A DNA stretch of 52,137 bases, from positions 1-52,137 of the forward strand of contig LT649264.1 in the NCBI GenBank assembly GCA_900128395.1. The letters run 5' to 3'. The notes under the pieces are model-generated. The model saw nothing but the letters and a program-made list of their open reading frames with translations, was not told the DNA's origin and did no database searches. Below, one piece after another: positions 29,974-38,869 of this stretch; within the stretch, counting starts at the first letter, position 1; the number at the start of each line of letters is the position of its first letter. This DNA comes from Stramenopiles sp. TOSAG23-2. Taxonomy: Eukaryota; Sar. The translations under genes were made by a program, and so were the position numbers.

Positions 29974-31098
29974 CTAATATGGTATATCGCCAACAGAACC
30001 AAATACACAAGTTGGTTCATCACCTGGGAAAAAAGGTTCATCTGCTATTGTATTACATCCAGAAAGCATTAAAAAAGTATTCACGCCAAAGCTTTTGCCA
30101 CCTTTGATATCTGTTGCTAATACATCTCCTACCATTGCAATGTTTTCTTTACCACCTTTAAAGCCTTGTAAACGTAATAATTGTAAACCTTTGCTATACA
30201 TATATTCACTACCTAAATTTCCACCTTTACCTGTACAAAATGAATTATTGATACCTGTTGGAAACATTGCGGATTTAATTAATGTTACAAATGGACCAGG
30301 GCCTGGTGTATCTAAAATTAATCCATTCTTACGTAATGGCCATGGTGCTGCATCAGGAGCTTGATTCAAAAACATAGCATTATTTTCCAATAATTGTTGT
30401 GCATTAGAAAATATGCGATACGACCAATCATTATAACCTGGTTTATTAGTAACTGGATCTTCTTCATCACTGATTTGACCGTCATTACTAAATACGACAA
30501 AGGTTGGGAAATTATTGATTTTACTATCATATGCCCATTGATAAATTTCACTTTCATTTAAATCTGTTCTCCATTCATATGAATCTAATAAATCTTTTGG
30601 TATCAATCGATGGATGATTCTAACAAAACTATCTGTGGTGTTTCCATATTTAGAAATTGCCTGAACAATGTATATACGGGATCCCTTTGGAGCTTTATCT
30701 TGTAATAACATTGCCAATGCATTTGCAGATGTATATGCCTGCGTTATCTTTATTGGTTTGTCTTGTAATTTGTATGGTGGAGTCATGAACTTTGCCTGGA
30801 CACCGGAAGCACCTTTGGCACCACTATTGGATAAAAACACAAAAGGTATATCTTTCTCTTCCATCCATTGAACAAATTTTTTTGCACCTGGTATCAATGA
30901 ATTAGGAACATACATTGTTCCATCTAAATCTACAAAAAATGCTGTAATATTTTTTAACACAGGACACCCTTGATTTGATAATTGTTTTACAGTTGTCCTA
31001 CTTGAAGCTTGATATAAAGATACGGAAAATGTAATAGTAATAATAATAATAGAAAATAAACCATTTATTATTGAAATGGATGTTGTTGGATACCTCAT
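29974..31098 (-). CDS. HAD-superfamily IIA phosphatase with N-terminal anchor
   Basis: The 374-residue protein has the NagD/p-nitrophenylphosphatase-type HAD layout. Nucleophile and acid are D57 and D59 in FFVDLDGTMY, motif II is FLSNSG, and the last acidic motif is MVGDVLATDIKGGKSFG. The cap lies between motifs, as in class IIA. Residues 10-30 are a strongly hydrophobic helix, so the enzyme is probably secreted or anchored with its catalytic part in the lumen, unlike cytosolic phosphoglycolate phosphatases. Substrate unknown. Divergent from the aldolase-domain gene. Confidence 0.86.
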   Translation of the reverse strand: MRYPTTSISIINGLFSIIIITITFSVSLYQASSRTTVKQLSNQGCPVLKNITAFFVDLDGTMYVPNSLIPGAKKFVQWMEEKDIPFVFLSNSGAKGASGVQAKFMTPPYKLQDKPIKITQAYTSANALAMLLQDKAPKGSRIYIVQAISKYGNTTDSFVRIIHRLIPKDLLDSYEWRTDLNESEIYQWAYDSKINNFPTFVVFSNDGQISDEEDPVTNKPGYNDWSYRIFSNAQQLLENNAMFLNQAPDAAPWPLRKNGLILDTPGPGPFVTLIKSAMFPTGINNSFCTGKGGNLGSEYMYSKGLQLLRLQGFKGGKENIAMVGDVLATDIKGGKSFGVNTFLMLSGCNTIADEPFFPGDEPTCVFGSVGDIPY

Positions 31099-31797
31099 CT
31101 TCTATACTTTTTTCTATATTGTTCAACTTATTTGACTAGAACCACTTTATAGATACTTTTAATTATTGATTGGGATGAGCAATATCGTGTATTCATATAT
31201 ATAATATTTAATATACTAGTATGATGAATATGAAAATATTGTGATGGATAATATATATAGAGAATCGGTATTGTTGCTATTATTAATTTTACAATATCTT
31301 TTTTTGTTTGAATATATAGGCACATACATAGTTGAAAAACAGCGAGATTAATTCAATTAAGGAGGAGGTTAAGGTTGCCAGAAAAAATAAGTACTGTACT
31401 GTACGAGGCGCTTGCAGATTGCAGGCGTAGACGGCATTTTTTTTTTTTTTTTAAGGGAAGAAGGTTTTGCACCATGCTTTTCAATCCGCTTTAGCATTGC
31501 TGGGATTGCTTTATTAATAGCTTTTGGCACACGGCGCGTTTTGTTCGATGACGATGCGTTCTGGCTTTCTCAATAGCAGGTGATTAGAATTAACTGGTCT
31601 ACCACAAAAAATAATACTTGTGCCTTTTGTCCAACACACTAACACGACGCTATATATTACACCCTGTATTTATTATTACATAAAAACACTATACCACAAA
31701 TAATACACCATATATACTAATACGAATAGATAACAGCAAGGAAAGGAACAGAAAATGAGAGAAGCAGACGAAAGAAAGATATTGATAATATCCAAAT
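31099..31797. other. Divergent promoter region, HAD / aldolase-domain gene
   Basis: No gene. TTGCCAG at 31375-31381, a GC-rich patch at 31400-31440, a 16-T run at about 31437-31452 and CATTGCTGGGATTGC near 31491. Near-octamer TACGAGGC near 31401. Confidence 0.4.
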
Positions 31798-32802
31798 ATG
31801 TCAAGTAATAATGAAAAAAAAAGTGTAAATAATGAGAGATCAACCGCTCAACAACGTAGGTTGAACAGTATCAAAAGGCATTTAACTGAAAGTGCAGCAT
31901 TAATTTTACCTTCAGCAAATGGTACTGGTTATGGAAGTGGTATTGAAAATCCATTAGAAGAAAATACAAACTTTGTCATGGATTATATTCGTGAAACTAA
32001 ACCAGAGAAATATTCAATGGTTGAATGGGAATTAAGATGTAAATTAGCTGTTGCATACAGAATAGCAGATTATTACAATTGGAAACAAGTGATATTTAAT
32101 CATATCACTGTACGTATTCCAGGTAGTGAAAAAGAAGAAAATGGACCATATTTTCTCATTAATCCATTAGGTTTACGTTTTAATGAAGTAACAGCGAGTT
32201 GTTTAATGACAGTCACAATAGATGGAGAAATAATTGACCAAGGCACGACTGATGGGACCTTGTTTAGACAAGGGTATGTCATACATTCTGCAATACATGA
32301 AGTGAGGCACGATGTAATGTGCTGCTGGCATTCCCATCAGCATGATGCGACGGCTATAGCTATGACAAAAGAAGGATTATTGCCTTTATCCCAGGAAGCT
32401 CTTGATATTTATCCACTGATAAAATACCATCCCTTCGAAGGCACAGCTAATTCATTAGATGAACGACCACGACTACAGAAAAGCTTAGGAAACGAAGCGT
32501 TAATTTTGGTATTGGAAAACCATGGCCCATGCGCTTTAGGACCTAATATTGAAACGGCATTTCACTTGATGTATTTTTTTTGCCGTTCTGCGACATATCA
32601 ACAAAGAGCATTAGCAGCTGTCGGTGGTGACATCTCAAGATTACATTTACCATCGAAAGAAAAAGTAGATCAAATGATAGCACGCGCAAAAACAGTAAAT
32701 TTCGCAGATGGAAGCGGTGTTGTTGCTGATCCTAAAGTTGAATTCCGTGCAATAGCACGAGTGATTGAAGAGAGAGATGGTCTTGACAATATTTATGTAT
32801 AA
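31798..32802 (+). CDS. Class II aldolase/adducin-domain protein
   Basis: The 334-residue protein has a class II aldolase/adducin N-terminal domain after about 65 leading residues. NHITVRIPGS and FLINPLGLRFNEVTASCLM are the substrate-phosphate loops. H178 and H180 (WHSHQHDA) and H242 (ENHGP) match the zinc-binding His positions of fuculose-1-phosphate aldolases. The usual catalytic Glu is not obvious, so it may be an adducin-like or decarboxylase/dehydratase relative rather than a true aldolase. The remaining C-terminus is helical. No signal or membrane segment. Soluble sugar-phosphate or related metabolism is inferred. It converges on the 1234-residue gene. Confidence 0.85.
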   Translation: MSSNNEKKSVNNERSTAQQRRLNSIKRHLTESAALILPSANGTGYGSGIENPLEENTNFVMDYIRETKPEKYSMVEWELRCKLAVAYRIADYYNWKQVIFNHITVRIPGSEKEENGPYFLINPLGLRFNEVTASCLMTVTIDGEIIDQGTTDGTLFRQGYVIHSAIHEVRHDVMCCWHSHQHDATAIAMTKEGLLPLSQEALDIYPLIKYHPFEGTANSLDERPRLQKSLGNEALILVLENHGPCALGPNIETAFHLMYFFCRSATYQQRALAAVGGDISRLHLPSKEKVDQMIARAKTVNFADGSGVVADPKVEFRAIARVIEERDGLDNIYV

Positions 32803-33238
32803 AAAGCACAATAGTTTCATAACCACGGGTATATATATTATAATTATATATATGATATCGATATTGATAAAATAAAGATCATATCATATGCATTATGATA
32901 TCAATGCCATTATCAATGGCGTGTCGACCTGTCGATAAATTAATTTTTTAAAAAGACGTATATATATGTTTTGTCGCTCTCCATTTGAGATGGCCAGATG
33001 GGTCAATTTTTTCAAACAAATAAAATTTTTAAGACGCGAATTTACGTCACAAAATATGCATACGAACGACGTATACATATATTTTATGATATGCATATTA
33101 TATTTTTTACTGTATGATATGATAAGCTAAAATATTATTATTGATATTGTTTTTTAAATTTATAAAAATAAATGTTTAAATTTATACGAAGTATACTCCA
33201 GCATATACGTACGAAGCTTCGTATTAATTTTACGCACC
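32803..33238. terminator. Convergent 3' gap with TACGAAGTA-type palindromes
   Basis: TACGAAGTATAC and the perfect palindrome TACGAAGCTTCGTA lie at about 33185-33226. TCGACCTGTCGA at 32924-32935 is the reverse complement of the element at 13207. No TACGAGTA here, but the palindromes may be a variant. No gene. Confidence 0.35.
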
Positions 33239-36200
33239 CTATTTCCGTGCTCTAATTTTAATTTTCTCATGCAATGTCTTGCAGAATATACTTGCTTTAC
33301 CTTCCGGCCAATATCCGGTATCTTTAAGTGATGCAAAATTTATACCCACTAAATCATTGCCACCATCGCTATTCGCATTTTCAATATATTTTTTTATTTT
33401 TATAACATAATATTTCAAATAATGCACAACTTCCTGTTTGTTTTCAACAGGAACATGGTTCTTTAAGATATTTAATAAGTTATTTGCAATCATTTCTTCA
33501 CAATTTTCCATTCTTCGTAAACATTTGTAAAACTCTCCCGGATAAACCCAATCTACATTTGGCATCAATTTTGAACGATATTTATGAAGCAATGCACTTA
33601 TTTGTATGCATACATATAGAAGATTGATACTAATTTCATGATCAATTTTAATGGATTCAACTAAATGTTTGTTTGAAACATTTACCAAACTGGCCAACAG
33701 TGAATGTACTTGGTACTTGGTACTTGTAATTTTCTTTACATATTCAACAACTTTTATGTCGTCAGTATTTTCAATTCTGCTTTTACGATCATTTGCTACA
33801 AATAATTCAACAATATATTTAAATATTTCGACGCAATTCCCTGTTAATCTATGATCATACACCATGGTTTTTAAACTTGGAGTTAACCTCCTCTTCAATC
33901 CATATAACAAACCAGGATACTTCAAAATGTTTTCGATCAACGTTTTAGATCCTTCAAGATCCGTATCTTCGTCATCAATTACATTTTGAAAGATATATGA
34001 TAAAATAATCGAAGCATTTACGGCTATTCCCACAGGTAAATTACCACGCAGTAAAACCATTCCACAAATTTTAATAATATTTGATTCGAGTATAATTTGT
34101 CGTGTATATTTATACAATGCTAATGATCCTAAAATGGTAGAAAATTTAGTCATTAAAAGTTGCGGTATAGTTTTCTTATCATCAATCGAATTTGAAGTCG
34201 TTGGAGACTTTGCACCTTTCTTAGCTTTACCAAGATTATAAACACATTTCTCAAATATCCGAACAGCAAATTTACAAAAGTCTATCAATTGTTTTTCTCC
34301 AATTGAATTATTATTATTATTATTATCCTCTAACTTCTTGCTGTGCAAAGAATGAAATATACTTCGTGGCAGTTCATTTATTGGATCTTCTTTATGTATC
34401 AATTGTACGAAAATCGTTAAAAAAATAGTTGCATTTTCTTGTGTAAATGAAAATATCGACGCTGTAAAAAAGCAATAGGAAAGGTGTGGTGTGCCTTTAA
34501 TTTTAGCAATGCCACGGAAAATACTAGTTTCAAAATCTTTCATTTGTTTCGTTTTTGATTTCTTTAATACATTTTGTATTAATAATGCCCAGCTACCGAT
34601 TGTTTTTCGAAATTCAACTGGAATTATATTTTCTTGTTCCATTTGCTCTTCATTTGGCAACGTTAAATCAAAAATTTCGCAGAAAAGTGGCGTGGATCGC
34701 AAAATGATATTAAAGCCATTATTTGAATTTTCATTTTCATCAAATTGTAACAATTTTGTAAATGTTACTCTAATTTTACTCATGATGGAAAAAAATGCAT
34801 GGAAAGATCTTGCCATTCCATTTAAAGCGTATTTTTTAGTTATGCTTGAATCGATTTTCATAGATATAAAATCAGAGGCAATTACATTTACAAATTCTAA
34901 AAATTCCATTGTTAAATTTGATATTTCTTGTACAACAGTTATTGTATCATTACAATTATTAATAACTATATCATCGTGGTTTTTGTCTAAAATATTTATA
35001 TATGCATGTATTAATGAATTGCCCTTGGTTATAAGTGTATTTGTTTCTTTTCGTTTTTCATCATCTGCCTTATCAATATTTTGAAATTGATTTTTTAAAA
35101 ACATAAGTGCGCTTCGATATGAATGTGGCAAGACCTTGAATAAAAATGTCTTCTTATTCTCTTCTGTATTGTTTACATCGTCGTCTTGTAGCAAATAATT
35201 TTGTCCATTGATGTAAAAATTCAACATGCTATTTTCAAGCTCCTTCGTTTCTTCGATATTGTGGACGGAACTACCAGCTTCGAGTTGAGACATGGAGGTA
35301 TCCATAGGACATATCATAGATAAGCAATGCAAGGATATATTTTTCTTTTGCACCGATGTTAATTCCATTGATAAATATAAATGAAGCAATATACTGGCAC
35401 CAATTTGATGTTGAACAGTGATAAAATCAACGTCTGCGCTTAAAACTTCTTGGATATCGGATAAAATACTGTCATATGCTATGAATGGGATTTTTCGATC
35501 GTTTATTTTGTTGTTATTAAAGTAATATTCAAGGCGATCGCATAGTTCTGAATGTGATTTGGAATTGCGAATATAATTTGGTAAAACCCGTGTGTCCACA
35601 TCCGCTGGATTTACATCTTTTGAAGTTATCGTCGATATTTTTTCAGGTTTACTGCTACTTCTGTCTTCATCGGTAATAGTTTCTTTAGATTCATTTACAT
35701 CGTCACTTTCTATTAAATCGATTACATTGTATATATTAATTTCCGGCATTTCTACATCTCTTTCTTCTTCTTGTTCATCATGTACCGTATCCACTGGTAT
35801 ATTATTATTATCGCTTTGTTTTGTTGGATTTTTCAATCTATTGTTTGTCATTTTTGTTCGTTTCAATGAATTTTCTTTTTGGTTTCTTTGCATCGCATTT
35901 TTTTTTCGTTTATCCTTAGATGTTGAAGCAATCTTATTTTTCTTAGTATTATTAGAATTGCTGCCATCATTGACATTGTTTTGAGATAATACAGGAACAT
36001 TTGGTACCAATGGTATTACGATAGGTGGTTGATCTTGCACTTTTATTACGTTTTTATTCATATTATTTTGTTCAATTTTCAATACAAAATTATATATTTT
36101 AAAAGCAAATTGACTAACACAAATATTTTTTTCGTTGCTTGTTTGTTTATCTATCCAAGACGGAGAGAGATTATTATTGTTACTTTTCAAAATATTCATA

Positions 36201-36943
36201 CTTTCTTCTTGAATTTTTAAAAAGCATAATTTTTCTCCATTTGTTAACGTCAATTTGTTGCCATTATTATTATTCTCAAGTTGAAATATAAATTTACAAA
36301 CAATGTTTTCAAGTATTGTTGAGTTCAGGACGATTGAATAAAAATTTAAAATTGCAGTCGTTTGTTTTTCTTCACTTTGCAATGTAAATATAAATTTGAA
36401 GAAAAGATCAAGTATTAACTTCTTTTTATTTTTATTTGTTGCTAGTAAAAAATATAATGGGCAATACTTTGGACTATCGCGATGATTAGTTTTGACATTG
36501 ATGCCATCAATCCACAACGAACATAAAAAATCGTTACTAGTATTATTGTGGTTATATATTGTTTCTATATCTAAATTATAATATAAAACACTATAAAATG
36601 GATGACTCTTGGTAAATATAGAACGAATATGATTTTCCTCTTCTGTTGCTAGCAGTATTGGCCCTAACACCAAGTTCATATCAGCAGCATTGGTTCGAGC
36701 CTCTGTTACAAAAGACGATATTAAATTTAAAATTTGTTGACACGTTAGTTTAGAAATGATTGTAAATATTAAACTCCATTTTTTAGTATCATTTTGTTTT
36801 GGCATATTACTATCAAATGCATTTAATACTTCTTCAACAGAATAGTTTGGTATTTCATCTTCCCAATTCAATTGTTTTGTTAGTGGCGGTACAGATGATA
36901 GCATCGACGACGAAGAGGTGGATAATTTATTATTGGTTTCCAT
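33239..36943 (-). CDS. Large helical protein of unknown function
   Basis: The 1234-residue protein is not recognised. Most of it is made of amphipathic helices with Leu/Ile/Phe spacing, suggesting an ARM/HEAT-like solenoid, in two blocks (about 30-320 and 470-1220). A basic, Asn-rich, disordered linker (about 325-395) containing KKNKIASTSKDKRKKNAMQR could be a nuclear localisation signal, followed by an acidic strip. Notable segments are MNLVLGPILLATEEENHIRS near the N-terminus and MPNVDWVYPGEFYKCLRRME near the C-terminus. Resemblance to FANCI/FANCD2 or Integrator-type scaffolds was considered but no motif supports either. A nuclear scaffold role is inference only. Confidence 0.7.
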   Translation of the reverse strand: METNNKLSTSSSSMLSSVPPLTKQLNWEDEIPNYSVEEVLNAFDSNMPKQNDTKKWSLIFTIISKLTCQQILNLISSFVTEARTNAADMNLVLGPILLATEEENHIRSIFTKSHPFYSVLYYNLDIETIYNHNNTSNDFLCSLWIDGINVKTNHRDSPKYCPLYFLLATNKNKKKLILDLFFKFIFTLQSEEKQTTAILNFYSIVLNSTILENIVCKFIFQLENNNNGNKLTLTNGEKLCFLKIQEESMNILKSNNNNLSPSWIDKQTSNEKNICVSQFAFKIYNFVLKIEQNNMNKNVIKVQDQPPIVIPLVPNVPVLSQNNVNDGSNSNNTKKNKIASTSKDKRKKNAMQRNQKENSLKRTKMTNNRLKNPTKQSDNNNIPVDTVHDEQEEERDVEMPEINIYNVIDLIESDDVNESKETITDEDRSSSKPEKISTITSKDVNPADVDTRVLPNYIRNSKSHSELCDRLEYYFNNNKINDRKIPFIAYDSILSDIQEVLSADVDFITVQHQIGASILLHLYLSMELTSVQKKNISLHCLSMICPMDTSMSQLEAGSSVHNIEETKELENSMLNFYINGQNYLLQDDDVNNTEENKKTFLFKVLPHSYRSALMFLKNQFQNIDKADDEKRKETNTLITKGNSLIHAYINILDKNHDDIVINNCNDTITVVQEISNLTMEFLEFVNVIASDFISMKIDSSITKKYALNGMARSFHAFFSIMSKIRVTFTKLLQFDENENSNNGFNIILRSTPLFCEIFDLTLPNEEQMEQENIIPVEFRKTIGSWALLIQNVLKKSKTKQMKDFETSIFRGIAKIKGTPHLSYCFFTASIFSFTQENATIFLTIFVQLIHKEDPINELPRSIFHSLHSKKLEDNNNNNNSIGEKQLIDFCKFAVRIFEKCVYNLGKAKKGAKSPTTSNSIDDKKTIPQLLMTKFSTILGSLALYKYTRQIILESNIIKICGMVLLRGNLPVGIAVNASIILSYIFQNVIDDEDTDLEGSKTLIENILKYPGLLYGLKRRLTPSLKTMVYDHRLTGNCVEIFKYIVELFVANDRKSRIENTDDIKVVEYVKKITSTKYQVHSLLASLVNVSNKHLVESIKIDHEISINLLYVCIQISALLHKYRSKLMPNVDWVYPGEFYKCLRRMENCEEMIANNLLNILKNHVPVENKQEVVHYLKYYVIKIKKYIENANSDGGNDLVGINFASLKDTGYWPEGKASIFCKTLHEKIKIRARK

Positions 36944-37522
36944 AGTTTTGATGTTATCTTAATCTATATATATATATAGAAGATGAAATTTGATTTTACG
37001 ACTTTTTTATTATTTTTTTTTTCTTCTTCTTTTGATTGAAATTTGAAATGTGCATGCATGTGTGCATGTGCATATATGCAAAAAAGATGTTTATTATTAT
37101 GATATATGATGTGCAAAAAAGGCTGGGCCCAGGCGGCCCGGCCTCAAAAAAAATTTATGAGGCCAGGTGTCTTTAGAGTACCATTATTTATGCTTACATG
37201 GTCTTTATCCCTATCAAATATTGGTGAGTCCGTGAGGCATAGTATTATTTTTAAAAATTGTATAAAATACAGACGTCTTCATCTGTTTTTCATTTCCTAT
37301 CATATTTATACTTAACCTAGTCCTTTTCATATACTCAGTATATTTGTAGTGTTTGATATATTTGATAGGACAAATTAGGTATTTTTTGTACTTGAGAGAG
37401 CAAACTGTATTTTTTGATACCAAAAATGTCAGTCTTACTAATATATTAATATATTAGTATTATGACAACAAGCAAAAAAGAACCTATATTACATATAAGA
37501 TATATACATATTACATGCCAAT

Positions 37523-37687
37523 ATGATTAAAAATGAAATGGAAAGTATTAAAACATTGTTTATAAATGGAAAGGTAAAGGAGAGAAATGAAGTGAAGGTA
37601 CCGAAATTTGTTAATGAAAAATTTACATCATTACCAATATTGCTACGACCTATCAATAATTGGGAAGATTTGATGTCTACATGTTGA
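37523..37687 (+). CDS. Short open frame, hypothetical or remnant
   Basis: It encodes 54 residues from an ATG, with a composition unlike AT drift: a Lys/Glu-rich start, then VPKFVNEKFTSLPILLRPIN and a Trp near the end. No family recognised. Could be a small gene or a piece of a decayed one, given the broken gene 400 bp further on. Confidence 0.3.
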   Translation: MIKNEMESIKTLFINGKVKERNEVKVPKFVNEKFTSLPILLRPINNWEDLMSTC

Positions 37688-38064
37688 TATTGTATGATAT
37701 TATTTGATATATTTGGTTCTGAATATAGGATTATATATAAGTAAATGCTATATTATAGGATAAATATTGTCAAAGATGATGATAATGGCAAGATGCATGA
37801 GTATTGAAACTAGTTTTGATGTATAGTATGTATATGATACATAGTGTTTTTTGTTAGGCCTAACGACTTGCATTCCGCTCCCTGTGGGAGATTATGGTGC
37901 TTAGTATTTTTCACCCTAGGTTTATTTAGTGTTAAAAGTAGGGTTCTGAGTTAGGGTTAGGGCAGAGTGTGCCATCTATGAAACAGAAGTTATAAAAGAA
38001 GCTAAAGCGTGGTACGTGTAGGAATTAATCATAATTTAAGTACGAGTAAAAATTAAAAATAAAT

Positions 38065-38338
38065 TCATTGATGATATGTTGTTGTTAAATTAGGTGGATT
38101 AAATATTTTATATTTCGTGCTTTCAATTATTATTTGATCATTTCCACCCCCAACAAGTCCTGTTAATGGTGATAATCGAATTACTAATTTTCCGTTTAAA
38201 TAACCCGCATATTTCGATCCACTTCTAGTGACACTATTTAATACAACTTTGTATGGTTCATATATGATATTGTACGATATTAACACCTAGACCATTGACT
38301 AATTGCGAACCTAATTGTTCAAATCCATCGGATAACAT
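38065..38338 (-). pseudogene. Frameshifted small gene
   Basis: From an ATG at 38338 the first frame runs MLSDGFEQLGSQLVNGLGVN and then stops. The next frame continues without a break from about 38285 to 38065 with GSKYAGYLNGKLVIRLSPLT, a Gly-rich turn and a final HQ. The second frame has no ATG. One single-base indel near 38258-38285 would give one continuous protein of about 90 residues, apparently beta-rich. No family recognised. A sequencing error, a true pseudogene or programmed frameshifting are all possible. TACGAGTA at 38041-38048 sits just past the stop, as for intact genes. Confidence 0.5.
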
Positions 38339-38869
38339 GTATATATATATTAAAAATAATATTTCTGTTTCAATATTGATACAACTCAATGCTTTGAACA
38401 CAAAGATATTTGTATGCTATATATGTTTGGTACAGTATATATGTATAAATGAATTATTGCTAGTCAAAATTTGTACAGATGCGCATATTTATATGTGTTT
38501 TCTTCTATTTCTTAACGAAAAAAATTGTGGTGAGGCCCGTAGTTTTGTGCCGAGTGTCGATTATTATTCTTATATTTGGGATTTTAAGGTCATATAATAT
38601 TCTATTAATACCTTATTATATAAACTTTTAACCAAAAGATTTTTTTGCTTTAACTTATCTCGGCAGCAGAGAAAAACGTTAGTAAAATTAAAATAGTGGG
38701 TGCAGTGATAAAAAGCTAAAGCTTATAATATACTAGTCTACAGAGGTTAAAAAAAACATAAGAACAATGTTAGAAAAGAAGAAAGGTAAATACATTACAT
38801 ATACATATCAGTAATAGATATCAATATAATCGCGCAAAAATATATATATAATCATTTTGTTAACAAATT

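Larger units (their letters stand above)
36944..38869. other. Gene-poor region with gene fragments
   Basis: Nearly 2 kb between two divergent genes. It holds a GC-rich patch at 37120-37165, a 54-residue open frame (37523-37687), two TTAGGG words at 37951-37962, and a frameshifted minus-strand gene (38065-38338) followed by TACGAGTA at 38041. The rest is AT-rich without coding signs. Confidence 0.4.

Noticed and set aside
36690-36710. GGTTCGAGCCT resembling a tRNA B box
   Set aside because: Lies inside the 1234-residue coding gene and no acceptor stem or A box fits around it. No tRNA or rRNA gene was found in the window by eye.
33239-36943. FANCI, FANCD2 or Integrator subunit identity
   Set aside because: Only general helical character agrees; no specific motif could be matched.
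37951-37962. TTAGGGTTAGGG as a telomere or interstitial telomere tract
   Set aside because: Only two units, in a gap between genes, with normal sequence on both sides.
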